64,000 bases of DNA from Rhabdornis inornatus (taxonomy: Eukaryota > Chordata > Aves > Passeriformes > Rhabdornithidae), in NCBI GenBank assembly GCA_013397075.1, contig VWZS01004363.1, forward strand, positions 1,381,209 to 1,445,208. The letters run 5' to 3'. The notes beneath the pieces are model-generated. The model made no database searches. It had not been told where the DNA came from and saw only the letters and a program-made list of their open reading frames with translations. The translations under genes were made by a program, and so were the position numbers. Position 1 is the stretch's first letter; every line of letters starts with the position of its first letter. Below, piece by piece: positions 1 to 13,490 of this stretch.

Positions 1-291
1 GGCAGTATAAAGAACTGATGCTGCTCATTCTGAGCGTGTAAGAATACATGTAGGCACATTAGAGAGAAGTAAAGGAAACAACTTTGTAGCACCAGTAGCT
101 CACTCTACCTTATAAATGCCCAGGATCAGGAAGAAATACCATCTCTGAGACGATAACATGAATAAATGGCCACTATGCATCTTTCCAGTGAAGAATCTGA
201 CTTGACATGGCACTGACACGGGCATGGGTGGAGTGCAATTCTACCTCTTTACAGTGGTGCCTATGTTTTCAATCAACATACACAATCCCAC
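1..291 (-). other. AHRR: AHRR intron sequence after the last visible exon
   Basis: This is the start of the intron following the 292-421 exon, beginning with the donor GTGGGA on the minus strand. I see no further exon or repeat in these bases. Confidence 0.8.
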
Positions 292-421
292 CTGTTTCTG
301 ACTGTAGTTGCTGTCCAGACAACATCTGGGGAGGATTCATGGCCCAGTGCAGTTGTCTACAAAAATCCTGGCGGTCATCCACATGAATGTAATCATATAT
401 GTTTTGGTGCATTACATCAGT
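292..421 (-). CDS. AHRR: AHRR PAS-A exon, second part (residues 146-188)
   Basis: This exon of 130 bases runs from an acceptor reading GTTTCAG (AG at 422-423) to donor GTGGGA. It starts in phase 0 and ends in phase 1 (last base G). It encodes TDVMHQNIYDYIHVDDRQD, continuing through FCRQLHWAMNPPQ and a Gln/Ser-rich tail. It continues the PAS-A fold. The HQNIYDYIHVDD and FCRQLHWAM segments identify AHRR; AHR carries a different version (HQSVYELIHTED). The remaining PAS-A, the repression region and the C-terminus must be encoded left of the window start. Confidence 0.96.
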
Positions 422-1718
422 CTGAAACAATTACAACAAGGAATGATTAATTAGTAATTGTAGGGGGGCAGCCACTTATCTTTAGATTGATACTTTGCTT
501 AAAATAATGGCAGGTGTAGGACACCTTCTGAGCAGTTTGATTGAGGGAAGTTGTTTCAGAGGCCCCTACTTCTCAACATCTGGTTTTTCCCTTCACATCC
601 TAAGATGATTTTTTCTATTCTTAGCTCTTTTGTACATATGTAAATGTGAGTAATAGACATCCAACTGGCAAGTGATGGACTAGTGGTATCCGCCAGGGAT
701 TTATGCTGGGACAAACCCTCTTTAATTTATTGAGAAAGGACTCATGGGATAGAATGCATGCTCAGCAGGTTTGCAGAGGGTACCAACTGGAGAGGGCAAG
801 GCAGCTCCTTGCTGGGCTGTAAAAATAGGCTGACAGGAGCCTCAGGAAGTTCAGCAAAAGCAAATTTCACTCTTAATTTTGGGTACCGCATGGAAAGAAA
901 GAGATTAGCATATCAAAATTAGCCCAGGAGTGTGCTACCAAGACACTTAAGAGAGCTGGAACACATCCAGGACAGAAGAACAGAGTTTGTTCAGCCTTCA
1001 GAAGGGAAAACCACAGAAAGAACATATTGCTGTCTACATCAACCAAATGAGCAGAGGAAGAGAAGACAAAGCCCAACTCTTCTCAGAAGAACAAAGTGAG
1101 AGGGCAGGAAGCAACAGACAACAAGTGCCAACATAGGAAGCTGGGACTTAATAATAAGCAAAAAAATTACAGTCGTGGTGGCTAAACACTGGAACACATC
1201 TTCCAGAGGGGTCATAGAAACTCAAAGCTTGATCAGTCCTGCATCAACCTGCTCTAGCTTGATGTGTTTTGAACAGGAGGTTGGACTAGATGACCTTCAG
1301 AGGTCCTTTCCAACTGTATGGTTATATTATTCTGTGACTTTAGAATATATTTATTACACACAGACAATCAGCCTAGAAAAGCAGAATCTTATACTGAATT
1401 TGAAAAGAAACTTCTAGCTAAATCTTGTTTTTATAACATCATGTTTCTGCTAACGAAAGGTTTATAAAAGGAAATTACAAGAAATAAATTATCACCTGTC
1501 AGGTTTGCAAAGAAAATTAGTCTGAGATGGCATAATAAAATAACCTTATTTCAGTGTGTCTGACCAGCAGTAGAAGGATAAGGTGGATAACGCAGCAAGA
1601 TACAGTGCTGCATTTAAAAATAATAGCAGAAGTTGTGATATTGGCAATATGTATATTGACAAGAAAGTCAATACAATGTCAGTGACTGGGTATTCTAAGT
1701 ACTTCTCAATATATTTAC
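422..1718 (-). other. AHRR: AHRR intron between the two PAS-A exons
   Basis: This 1.3 kb intron has donor GTAAAT at its right end and a TTTCAG acceptor at its left end. About half of it is one CR1 LINE copy lying antisense to the gene (663-1337). The rest shows nothing recognisable. Confidence 0.9.
663..1337 (+). mobile_element. CR1 LINE fragment, 5'-truncated, with 3' end
   Basis: The sequence follows the avian CR1 consensus. It starts in the end of the reverse transcriptase frame (the region normally reading QG..LGP..FN) and passes the GGCTGACAGGAGCCTCA block. It continues through the untranslated region with 'TTGGACTAGATGACCTTCAGAGGTC' in shortened form, ending in ATTATTCTGTGA. It is broken by indels and stops and is not functional. 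It lies antisense to AHRR. Confidence 0.88.
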
Positions 1719-1808
1719 CTGATGAAACCCCAGATAGTCCACAATTGTCGATGACGCATAGAATATCATTCCATCTGCACTCACCACCAAGGCAAAACCA
1801 TTCAGTGA
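1719..1808 (-). CDS. AHRR: AHRR PAS-A exon, first part (residues 116-145)
   Basis: This exon of 90 bases is in phase 0 at both ends. The acceptor reads TTCCTTTTTCAG (AG at 1809-1810) and the donor GTAAAT. It encodes thirty residues, from SLNGFALVVSADGMIFYAS to TIVDYLGFHQ. These are the first beta strands and helix of the PAS-A domain, which supports dimerisation with ARNT. The NGFALVVS and VDYLGFHQ segments are hallmark AHRR/AHR PAS-A sequences, and the 90-base size matches the corresponding AHR-family exon. No changes disrupt the frame. Confidence 0.96.
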
Positions 1809-4800
1809 CTGAAAAAGGAAAATAAAATACTTTAAAAGATAATCAGAAGATAAAGAATAAAATTAGTGTGAATGTAATAATTTTAAGAATATCCTAGGAA
1901 TGAAAAACACTCTGCAAAAAGTTGGACACTAAATTCTTTCCTACCATGAAAAATAAGTAACAACCTGGAACATGCTTTCTTTCTTTTCTAAAAAGGTTAA
2001 GATAGTTACAGTATAATGACCATATTACATTACTAGTTTATTGTCTGCTTAATTGTCTGCATAATTATATTTTCTCGTTAATTCATAGAATTAAAAGTTT
2101 AATAGCAAGTGTCAATTATTTTGTTTTTCCTTTTAATTTAAAACTATGCATTCCATAATAATTGCTTAGAATGTATATGCATTAATACATATAGTAATAT
2201 CCAAAGGGAAAATTAAATACACGTGCTGTTGTAACTATGACTTAAAACTGGATATGTATTTTTTTGTGTGGCTTTTTTCTTAAGCTGCCATAAGAATACA
2301 TACATAGCATAATTGCATAAATGCAATGAATATAAAATGTAGGCAATAAATACCTCACTGGTATAAAACAATGTTTAATCTAGAAAAGAGCTAAATTAAT
2401 TCTTACACACTTAGTGGTGCAAGGAAAGCAACCAGAGAAATCCAAAACTGAGGATTAAATTAAATACAAATCCAAAAATTAAATACATGATGCAAACATT
2501 AAGATCATGCTGCATGAGGACTGACTAATTTTGCCTCTCTTGATAAACCTCTCTCGCAATATATCTTTACTCCAGCAGGCTTGCATTCCAAGGCAGTCTA
2601 GATCCTTTCATGTGGTGGTTTTGAGGTCTTTGAAACTGCAGCTCAAATAGCTGGTTGCTGAAATACTGTTATGTTATTATAATCCTTGTTTCACCTTACT
2701 CTCAATTTACTGATGTGCCTATTAATCCTGAGTTAATCCTGAAACATAGTGAGGACAGATTTTCAATTGCTCAGTAACCAGATACACTGACATATTTTTG
2801 TGAGCTTGGTTCTCTTTTTGGTTCCTAAATAAGGACCAGATTTCCAAGACTGCTTGAAAGCAGTTCCCACTGTGACAATGGTGGGCAGAGTTTCAAGAGT
2901 TCAGTGCACAATAGACTGACCTCCTTAGAAGGTTTGGCTCCCATCATAAATGTGGAGCACCTTTGGAAACGTGGCCCTGTGGGACCACACTTGGCCAGAG
3001 GCTCTGTGCCTTGAACAACCCATGGAACAATGACTTGAGAAAAGTAGAGGAGAACCTTCAGTGGCTGTAGCAGCAAGTGATTCAACCAGGTCAACAGTAA
3101 CCATAAGCCAATACTAAGAACAGTCAGTGGCAAATCTTTTTTTGCTCCAGGTCAGCTCCATAGGTACAGATCCTCTGCAGAGTAAGAGTGATCTCTGCCT
3201 AGTTGTGCTCGTGTTGAATACTAGTTACCCTTGTCAACTCTTCAAGCACAAGGACTTGCTCAACTGCTGCTATTTCCTGCTCTAAATAATGCCCAAATTT
3301 GTCCCAGCACCTCACCAACCAGAAGATGGTATGCTAAGATTTCTGCATCTTCACATCTGCACCTCTCACTGCACTGAGAGAACCCTCCATGGATGGTATC
3401 TGTCATATACATTTCCAACATCAAATGGAGAGAAGAAAGCATTTTTGGCATCTTGTCTCTTTGGACTTGTCTTCACAACAATGAAACCATCAGTTATGTG
3501 ATGCTAGGAATTTTATTACATTTTGAACATCTGGCAGGCCTTTTAATTTGGACAGACTTAAAATTTTCCAGAAAGATAACTGTAGGACACTTAAGAGAGT
3601 TCCTTTTTGTCTGTGGCTCTTACCATGAATATTTTGAAAGACCTCGAGTCCTGCCCATGAAACTGGACCAGGCAGAAGTTAAGAACATTTTAAAAATGAA
3701 AGAAACGTGCTTAATTTAAAAAAAAGTTCTTAAGCTACACAAACAAATACACCAAGCCCTACCTGGATAAACTTAAACAATGAGCACAAGATCTTAATAT
3801 TATCAAAGAATCCTACACATTAGCATGCTGAACATCTTTAAAACGTACCCTCCACTGTCCTGCATGCAAGCTGGAGTTTTTCAGCCCCTCTAGGAATATC
3901 TGCCTTTGTCAAGGATTGCTTGTATGAATCAAGAGATAAATTCACCTATTCAAAGAATTAGTCTTCTTCAACATATTGCTACGTACTCTTTAGGCCTAGG
4001 CACATACATAAAACATCAGTCTCTACCCTTAAAATGTAAGCCTTGATCCCCACGGTGGAAAGCAGGAAGGTTTTTCTTTACATATTTTTTTTTTTCACAG
4101 AGCTAGAGTCAGGCTGGACTAGGTGCAGCAGTTTCTAAAAACTGGAAAGGGAAATGGCACCACGTGTATTTCCAAGGGTTCAGATCAGTATATTGGCAAC
4201 TACATCTGTGAGGCTGGAGGAGGTATTAAGAAAGAGGTGGGAGGGAGGGAGGAAGAGGGAAGAAGAAGTGGAGGAAAAGTTCAAGGAGCCATGTGTTTAG
4301 GTTAAGCCAGAAACAAGAGTGGATTTGAAGCCTGTATGTAAATAAAAATATTTCCAAGCTTCTACTGCTTTGTTTTCAGTTTGTTCTCAAAATGCTGGTG
4401 TCCTCTCCTGAGGTTATATCTCTTAAATAAGCACCTCCTGGTTTTCACCACTCCAACTGCAGACATCAGATGCTTTGCACTGCAAGCAGGGAAAGCAAAA
4501 TCTCCACTTTGGTGCAAAAACAACTTTTATGGAACCACATGACTCAGTTGAGGATTAACACAAATTCCATGTCTCTAAATTCATTTTAGCTGGGAAACCT
4601 GCTGCTTCAGTCACATTAAAAAAAGACAAGCTGGATATCAAGTAAAACTTTATACCAGTGAGTCTCATCCATGCCTGCAAATTCTTCTGCTTTCTCAATA
4701 TTACTCTAAACTGTAGTTCAGTGGAAAAACAAACATCTGTAACACAGAAGGCTCTCAATAGAGTCAGAGCTGGGCTGGAATCTATAATTTTCTTATCTCC

Positions 4801-6452
4801 TTACCACAGGTGGGGAAAAGGAGGAGGGTGTTTGCTAGCACATTACCCACCCCAAGAGAGTAATGGTGGTTGCGAATCAGTAGAGAATTACCTTTTCCAA
4901 CCTCTCAGATGAATCTCTCAGGTACCAAAAAAATTCCATACTGAAATCCTTTACAGTAACACTGCGTAGAGATTTTTCCATTTTTCTGGCTAGAAGCCCA
5001 GTGGCTTGTTAGATTGAGTAGGAGAGACAGCTTCAGTCCACAAGAATGAGTGAAAACTATTCCCAGCTTTTTTGTTTGAAGTTACCGTGTCTCACATTAA
5101 ACAGCACAACCAAGTATATGGCTCCACTTACGATTTTTAAACATTCTCAGTTATTGAAATAAAATTCTCAGAAATAGCTTTCTCTCATTCCCAGTGAACA
5201 GGAGGCTGCACAGGTGTGCTGTGTCAGAACCACAGCAGCCTTGTGCCTGTGTAATGGATAACCTGGGGAGATGAAACAGGAAAGAGGACCTGGACCAGCC
5301 TCACACCTGTGCAGTTTGCACTCCCTAATGAAAGCACATTTGCCCTGAGCACTGAGGGCATAGCACAGAGGAATAAAGGCAGCTCTCCTCATTTCAGTTT
5401 AATCGTCTCAGAAGAAATAATGGAAAGCCTAAATGGGGCTCTGGTATTTAGCGGGGCGGATTTAACCAAACTCCACAAGTCACTGTTGGTGGTATTTGTT
5501 TTGCGTACAAGTGTGATTCAATCAGTAAAGTTCACTTGCATCCTAAAATTTTTTTGCGATATTTCATATTCTTACACATGCACAGAGGGTCACATGCACG
5601 CATAGAAACAAACACACAAAAGTATTAGTATGGGCTTTAAAACTTTTACAACAAAAAACAACTAACTTCAAATCTGAAGAAAATACATGGTTTTAAACTG
5701 ACATTTGGTAAACCATATGGATTCAATGACAGATGGAATTTCTAATCCAGGATAATAGCTGAAACATGTGAGACAGACTTAAGTATGTATTGTGAACATT
5801 TGTTTGTTTGTATTTGGCTTTTTAAAAACACTTACATGAGTTTTCTACATTGTACTTAAAAAATGAAATCACATGGGACTTTTTTCCCAAACGAAAAAAA
5901 AAGAGCTTGGCACCAGATAGGGGCCTGTGTTCTTTTGAAAAAACATGTACATCCAATTATGTACTCACGAAAAGCTGCACCTGCTACTGAAACATAAAAA
6001 CAATTAATCTGTCAGTTCAAAGAAAGTATGATATTATTCTGGTGCCTGCAGTAGCTGTTAGATGAAAGTTATCAGTTCCTTCCATTAAGAAGTTTTTGAA
6101 ATTTTATTAGTCGAGAGATTCTCTTTGGGAATGAAGGCAAATATTTTGAGGAAGATAGGACTTCCTTTGGCAAGATCCTTTATATATCCTGACTTTTTTT
6201 TCCTGGTCTCATAGCAGAAAATCAGCCAGAAAATACTTCAAAGATATTTTGGTCAAGGTCATGGCATAGTAAAAATAAGGAGGAGGGGAAAAAAAAGAGA
6301 GAGAACAAGTTCCAATGCACATTTCTCTTATTACTCTTCCTTGAAATAAAGGAAAATTCACTAGCATTAAGTCTCCAGAGACCATGTTACTATGGCTACT
6401 AAAGTACAACAGTCAAGGCCTGCAGCCATGCCTTGCTTTGAACAGATTTTCA

Positions 6453-6462
6453 AGTCACGCAA
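6453..6462 (-). promoter_or_regulatory. Candidate XRE (AHR/ARNT/AHRR binding site)
   Basis: The minus strand reads TTGCGTGACT. This contains the TNGCGTG core and matches nine of ten positions of the extended KNGCGTGMSA consensus. A single site can occur by chance. Interest comes from its position inside AHRR, a known AHR target. Confidence 0.35.
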
Positions 6463-8774
6463 CTTGGGTACTAAATTTCCAGGGTCAGTTGGCTCGCAGT
6501 TTATCTGGAACAGCTTCATTTAATAGTGGATCACGTGGTTTTTTGCATCCTATGTGGGATGGGGCCATTTTCTGGTGATCTAAATAAGTAGCTATTTAAA
6601 AACTCTGGAAATTATATACTTGTTCATGTCTTGTGAATATTAGGAGGAAAATGCAGACAGTTAATTGTGTCTTCTGTCTTAAACTGCATTGTTTAGTGAA
6701 TCAGTATTTCTTTCCACTGGTGTTTTTAGGACTCATAGTTGCCTTTCTCAAAAACCCCTCTGAATCCTGGAGGTTCTTTTAATTAAAAAAAAAAAATTAA
6801 CTCCTGCAGAACCCTGAAATTAAAAAAAAAAACAGCATAAAAGACTATTCAGAAATGCCATATCTGGTGACATCAGAACATGGCCTTTACTCAACAAGTA
6901 CAGTATCTCTTAGCCCTCTGGATTCTTATGTATTTCTCTGGTATCTACAAAGAAACTTCAAAAGTAATATTTCTGTGAATAAGCACTATTTCGTGCAAAG
7001 GAGAGTGGCAGAATTGTTTTAGCATTCAGTTTTGATCAAGGGTTTGCGTGTACAGATTAAATTTCAGGCAAAAGAAACAAAACAGAAGACAAATTTCCAT
7101 CATTTGAGCCAGGGAAGGAAGTACTAGCTGAAGTCTACAGAGATGGAGTTATATGGGAAACCTTTCAGAGAGAAAGTGCTCCATCTGATAAACTGATTTT
7201 CACAGACAGCACAAACGTTTATTTTCAAATACAAAGAAATATGTACATATGACTATTATGCCCCTTTCACTCCTCCTGTCACCCTAGATAAAACAAAGTT
7301 CATGTTCCTGACCCTGGATACCACATCAGGCTTCTTTCAGTATGGAAATTCAGCATCTAGTGCTGCACTACCAAGATCAACATTTTCAACAATCTTTCAC
7401 AATGCCAGACAGATTTGAGCCCAGGCCCTCCCACTTTCTGCCAGAGGGAACAGCTGGGCCATCTGAAAGGCACAAATGATTGTGAATCATTCAGCTGGTG
7501 AAATTTCTCATTATTCCATTTTTCAATATCCCATCAATTCCATGAAGGAATTAGGGAAACCTTGGAGATGCTTGTTTGTATATATACATGTCTTCAGTCT
7601 AACAAGGGAGCTGGAACACTGTGGCTCGTCAAGAGAGAGCAGTCAAAACCGGCCTCCTGGAAATTTGCTAGGAAAATGTAAGTCACTAGGCTCCGGTAAT
7701 TGTGAGCTATAAACTTTCAAGAAAACATAGTAGTTCCCTGGAGGGTGAGATTGCAGTGTGTGCACACATGTAAACACATTTTAAACCATGGTGATGTTTT
7801 TTATATGCTTGATATGTAATAAGTATTGGACGCAACCAAGAACAACTTTGCCTTTGAAGTTGTTTTGTATGCATGATGCGAAACTGAAAATGCAGTTTTT
7901 TCTTCCATTATATTCCTTCCAAACTAAGCTTTTGTAACAAAGCTTGCTTAGTCTTGTGTCAAGTCCTTGGGATAGTGCCTCTCTTTGTTAACATATACTT
8001 TAATTGCTGGTCCCCAATGAACCTAGAGCCTCCAAACCAACTACTCAGCCCAAGATGGGGCTGAGAAACGAGGGCTGAAGCATCAGTTGACTTTGTTTGT
8101 GTAGAAAGTCGATGTGGTGCATACTAGAAAGAGATGCATCCCCATTAAATCTCGCTTTTTCCACTAGTACTAAGCACTGGAAAAAGAGAATACAGACCAT
8201 GCTTCCAGAGAGGAGCAGTACTGATGACTAATAGCTTAAGGGCAGGTTTTGTAGCTTAGGGAAGGTTTTGTTGATGCAAAAGTGAATTCATGGGTCGCAC
8301 TGAACACCTCAGTACAAATATGTTATATGGCATGCTTGTTTAGAAAAAATATTATCACCAAAAATGTCTTCTATTGATGACAATGCTTGGTGGAATTTTT
8401 AAGGTCTAGCTGTAAAAATTTCTTTTTTTTTTTCTTTGCATTACCCTTTAGTATTTCATATGGAAAGCAAGAGCATGAATGCTACCTGAGGTTAATGGAT
8501 GGTGTACAAGTACTGAAGACTACTTAAAATAATATAAAGAAAAATATTCTAATTATTAATTCTAAAATTGTTGGGGCAAAGCACATTTTATTAATTAATA
8601 CATAGATATAGGTATGATATTTGCTAGATTGTTAGTGAGTATGTGGATGAGTAACATGTCATTTACCTTAGCAATTATCATGAAAGGATATTAATTGCAA
8701 CATAATCATTATATCTATTTCTTTAGCCTCCTCATTAATCATGATGTCGAATTTAAAATTGTGCTCTACTAGTA

Positions 8775-9050
8775 ATGGAACCCTCCTGTCAATGCTCTTT
8801 TACAAATACTATGCCTTGGACTACACTTGGAAATAGGAACCATCTTTATATTGATTCATGCAGTTTCTCATTTCACTTCCTCAAAAGCAGATGTTGTATT
8901 CACAGATGGAAGCAAAGCTGGGGCAATATCATATCTTCAGTGCAACTTCAGCTCTTCGTCCTTTCTGAATTCTGCAGCTGCTCTGAGCTTTTCAGTCTTC
9001 TCTTCAACAATTTCAATATAGAAAATGCAAGCCTGATTAATTCCATTTGA
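8775..9050 (+). mobile_element. Possible degraded ERV pol remnant (RNase H-like)
   Basis: One frame (8827-9021) reads HFTSSKADVVFTDGSKAG. The VFTDGS motif, with a preceding stretch of hydrophobic and threonine/serine residues, is typical of the start of retroviral RNase H, where the Asp is catalytic. Downstream, a second frame shows SELF..LFNNFNI, resembling the next RNase H block around its catalytic Glu, so the copy would be frameshifted. The next Asp-containing block is not preserved. Stops and frame changes show it is non-functional. No LTRs or other pol segments were recognised around it, so this is a tentative call. Confidence 0.42.
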
Positions 9051-10745
9051 GAGTGAAGCATTAATTGCTCACTACTCTGCACTTGTAATAACAAATTTAG
9101 TTAGGTAGACTTTGAAATAACAGATGTAGTAAGATTAGGCATTATCTTTCACAGAAATAAGTTACTGAAAAGAGTCTCAAATAATATTTATCCAACATGT
9201 TGAACAATTAGACATATGTAAGTACCAAATGTCTGGATTTTTTTTCTGTGTTATTTACATGTAAGTGCATCAAGTCCTGAAGAGAGGAAGCCGTCATAAT
9301 ATTCCATCCACAGCTGACTTTTATTTGTACTTGCAAACTGTTAATGAGGATGAAAGGCAGACATCTCTTTCTGTAAGGAACCAAAACCTAAAAGAGATAA
9401 TGTTGCAGACTATATACTGAAAACAGAATGTTATGTCCTAATTTCAGAGCACTCTTTTTCTGTGTATTTAGCACTGTATATCACATTTTCGAACATGAAA
9501 CTATTTCAGGGGATGGGGAGAAGAGCGAAACAATCTGTATTTCACATTCTGTTCGATAATATATGCTAAACCAGCCTTTTAAAACACTCTTTCAGGTCAG
9601 TAGAATTTTCAGGGAGAATGGCATTCCTGAAATTGACTCTGGGAACAGTTTTACTTTGCAAGTAATCATCTTAAGCATGTTTTGTATCCTGTAAGTATCC
9701 TGTATCAAACACAGCCTATCCCATTCTGACAGCAGGGGTGAATCCTGCTGTAAAGGCATTGTGCTGACCCAGAGAGGCAGGCAGTGCTTTCTCTAATTAA
9801 GATATCAAGTGGATGACAGTGGATCATCTGGAGAGGGATAAGGATTGAAAGTTAGAGACAACTCCTCTAACCAGCACCAATGACTCCAGATCTTAAGCTG
9901 CGTTATAGAGTAAATGAATCCTTCCCCAAGTCTCTTCTGCAAGCCCCTGCTTTGGTTTGAGCCTTTCAGTTTAATTAACTAAGGCAGACAAAAAGTGAAA
10001 ATGGAATGCATTCGATATTTCTCGTAAAATATGTAGAGGTTTTTTTCAAAACCTCCAAAACAAAATCACTGCAAATTTGCAAAAGTTCTCAAGACTGGAC
10101 AGTCTAACCTGGACCTGCTTTCTTGCTCATCACTTCATCTTATTGAGAAGATAGCAAGGCTGCAGCTCATGAGCTTTTCTGAAATGAGAATGAGGAATAT
10201 ACTGAAAGCAAGTGTCATCTGTGAATACAGTTTAGGCTCCTCACTTATAATTTCACTTCAACCAGTTGAAGACAAGTTAAACAATGTAGAATTGCAATTA
10301 TTTAAAGTGCATTTCTATTTCTTCTATGTTTTGGGTTGTTGGGGTTTTTTTGCAATACATGACTATGACATCTTCAAAAATGTTTCTGCGAATGCAGAAA
10401 TTGGTACGAAATTAACATCGTGTTATGAATGCCTTTGTTGCCTGAATGCAGGAAGTCAGCTCTAGTAGCAGACTAAGTCCTGGTGCATCTGTATGATGCA
10501 GTGCTCAGATACAGATACCACACCTATTGACTGATGGAAATAGTTGTCAAGGATCAGCTCTGAAGTCAGTGAGAGGAAAAAAAACCTAACAGAGCTGAAA
10601 TGGGAGAATATGTTTTGTTGAGGAGGAAGTTATGTGGCCACTGGACTGTCTCCAAGAGGCACCGAAATAGCCTGAGCAGAAACAGAGGAAGCGGTTGTGA
10701 AAAGTGATCTGGGGTGGAGTTGGCTGTGATGAACAGTCTGGAGAC

Positions 10746-10760
10746 AGCAGCAGCAGCAGC
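10746..10760 (+). repeat. Short (CAG)5 run
   Basis: Five CAG units lie in intronic sequence. They are too short to be notable beyond possible length variation. Confidence 0.8.
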
Positions 10761-11571
10761 CTGAAATTCAGAGCTGCATCTATGCCCAAAGCTTATTGAT
10801 TCTTCACCTTGACACTATGGATGGACAGCTGCTCTGTTCACTGCTACAACTGCGATTTCTCAGCTAGCCCTCCTCATATGACAGTGGGTTTGCCTGTCTC
10901 CTGACAAATGGAAGACGCTTTTTTTCCTGATGCCAGCACCAACCAGAGGATGATACCTGTCTCTCCTCACCACACACCTGTGCTGACTGCCTGTTCCTCC
11001 TGCTCTGTCACTCTGAACATAGGCTCCTGGCCCTGATTTTCCAATCCGCTCCCAGCTTGCTCCCTCTCAATTATTATCTGTAATTTTGTGTTGGAGAAGC
11101 TAAATAGTAACTGTCATCAGCCCAACATGTCACAAAATCTGAAAAGAATCACTTAATGGCATTTTCCCTTTCACAAAAAGGCTCCACACAAGCTTCTACA
11201 GAAGTACCTTTTTTCCTCTTCAAATCCCTCCATAAAACTCTTGCAAAAGTCCTGGCAAAAGTCAAGCTTCTCAGACACTCTGTGTGCTGGCAATTGTGGT
11301 TACCATTTTGTTCATTATTTCCACACAGTTCTGCCCATCAAAATCCGTCTTCTATCACTTTTCTCATCTCATGGTCAGGCTGAAAATCTGAAGGGAGGGG
11401 ATAACGTGATTTTGTTTTTCTCTGTCCCCCTGATAAGTTGGATGGTGCCACCTCCTGTATTTCAGAAACTGCATCATGGTTGCTGCAGTCGTAACAGTAG
11501 CACTAAGGACTGGAGGAGAGAGCAAAAGGAATTTAGCGGTCATGGCTTTTCTTTCCAAATTTGTTAGAGAA

Positions 11572-11584
11572 GGGGGGGGGGGGG
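11572..11584 (+). repeat. G13 homopolymer
   Basis: A run of thirteen G follows TTAGAGAA. It is likely variable in length and prone to sequencing error. It lies in AHRR intron sequence, and the sense strand of the gene carries poly-C. Confidence 0.9.
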
Positions 11585-13329
11585 AGAAGAAAGGAATAAG
11601 CGAGAACATTAGTTATTTGTTTGAAGGGCAACAGAAAGGATGTTTTTTGCACAGAGCTGTGGCCATGCCAAATTTCAAGTCTGGATTTTAGAAATATGCC
11701 TATTTGAAAAGAAAGAAAAAAAGGGACCAGGGCCTCTGAAATGTTCCTTTGTGTTTTGCCTATGCCTGGCAAGAAAAAAGTAAATGTACGCATGTGATAA
11801 AACGGCACTCCTAACCCCATTTATGGGGTTTTTTAATGGATAAATTCTCTGTAAGTCATCCCAAAGTGGCTAATGTCAGCTTAAATTGTGTCATCTAACT
11901 TACTGGGAGAAGGTTCATGTTTGAAAACGAAGGAAAGCAAAAGCATTGTTTGGGTAACTTTAAGAAGTTGTACTAACTGAAAAAAAAAGCACTAAGACTA
12001 TGAGACTTTTTATGAGAATTTCGTATTTTGATGGTCCGATTTGAAACAGTAGATTAAGAAAATGAACACTGTATCATCATCTATCAGGATTTACTTTAGA
12101 AGGACTGTGCTAGGAGAGTGTCAGCGCTGTTGGAAGCTGAAAAGGAATTTCAGACCAGAATAAACCAAAAAATGTCTCTTTCAACCAGTTTTTGATTCTG
12201 AAGTTTATGCCATGGTCATAGATCCGTATAATCTCCACGCACTTTGTTGGACTTGCAATTTGCCTTTTCAAGTTTAAATTAAAAAATAACAGGAAGAGGA
12301 AAAATCTCTTGCTCTCAGACTGAAATTCAAACTGCAGTACCTTTTTCAAGAGCACAGTTTTATCAAGAACTGATTACATAAATCAATTTGGAAGGAGGAA
12401 GTGGAATTACACTAACAAGTTTTAAAAAATGACAGGAAACCAAGTGGGAAAAGGCTTTCCTATGTTATTTCCTTATGCAGAGTGAAGAACAGCACCAATA
12501 GGATGTTTTCTAATGTATCATTTTCCAACTCCCCCAGAACGAAACTTGAACTCCAGTTCAAGCTGTTAGTAGAGGCCACTGAGAGATACGTTTCAGTGCC
12601 AAAATGTGCACATTCACCTCTCCAAAGTAACTCCCAGGAAGATTATTATCTGCATCCCTTTCTAAGGTAGCAACATAATGTTAAATAATATACTTCAAAC
12701 TTACATTGTGTCAAATCCTAAATCATTGGCTTGCATTTAAAGTCTGACTTCCATTGATTTTGATTAAGAAGATTTGGAGGCTATTTGGTATCAAAGTGTG
12801 TAAAAAAAGACCTCATTGATTTTGGTGGGAGCTACCAAGTTAGAAGCAAGTTAGAATTTCCAAACCTGTGGTATGGAATTAAGAAATAAACTATAAAGGA
12901 CTTGTCTGGGTGACAAAGTGCCTGTTGTGTGCAATACAGGACATCTATACCTGATTGTGCTGTGGCTTTGCACCAGCAGTCAATTCCAAGCACAAATGCT
13001 GCTGGTTCAGAAGCTAAATAACCTGAAGTACCTGGCTAGTTTTGCTACTTACAACTCAAATCAGCAAAATTCGTCTGCATGCTTTGGTGGAACAAAAGTA
13101 TCCCTACAAAACATGGAAGCTCAGGTTGAAAAACCCAACTCCATATGTTTAAGTAGCTAACGTAATGAAGCTAGGATTATTAGTTATTAGTGGAGAATTA
13201 TAATGGTTGCACCATGAAACCTAGCTTTCATGGTTTTGAAGGTGTTAGTAATTTATTTATTTTTAAAGTAAAGGACCATATGACTGTGATTTTAAGATAT
13301 TTAATATGCCAGGCACCACAGTGTCTCTG

Positions 13330-13490
13330 TCTAAAAATTCAAATTAGTAGTAAGCCTCTCCAGATCCCTCTGCAGAACCTTCCTGCCCTCAAGCAGGCCA
13401 ACACTCCCATCCAACTTTGTGTCTTGTGAGAGTGACTAAGGGTGCCCTTGATACCCTTACCCAGGTCCTTGATAGAGGTATTAAACGGAA
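13330..13490 (-). mobile_element. CR1 LINE fragment (end of reverse transcriptase frame)
   Basis: Read on the minus strand, this corresponds to the CR1 segment that normally encodes FN..ND..G..CTLS..ADDTKLGG. The plus-strand words are CTCTGCAGAACCTTCC, CAACACTCCCATCCAACTT and GTCCTTGATAGAGGTATTAAA. It is short, truncated at both ends and decayed. Confidence 0.8.
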
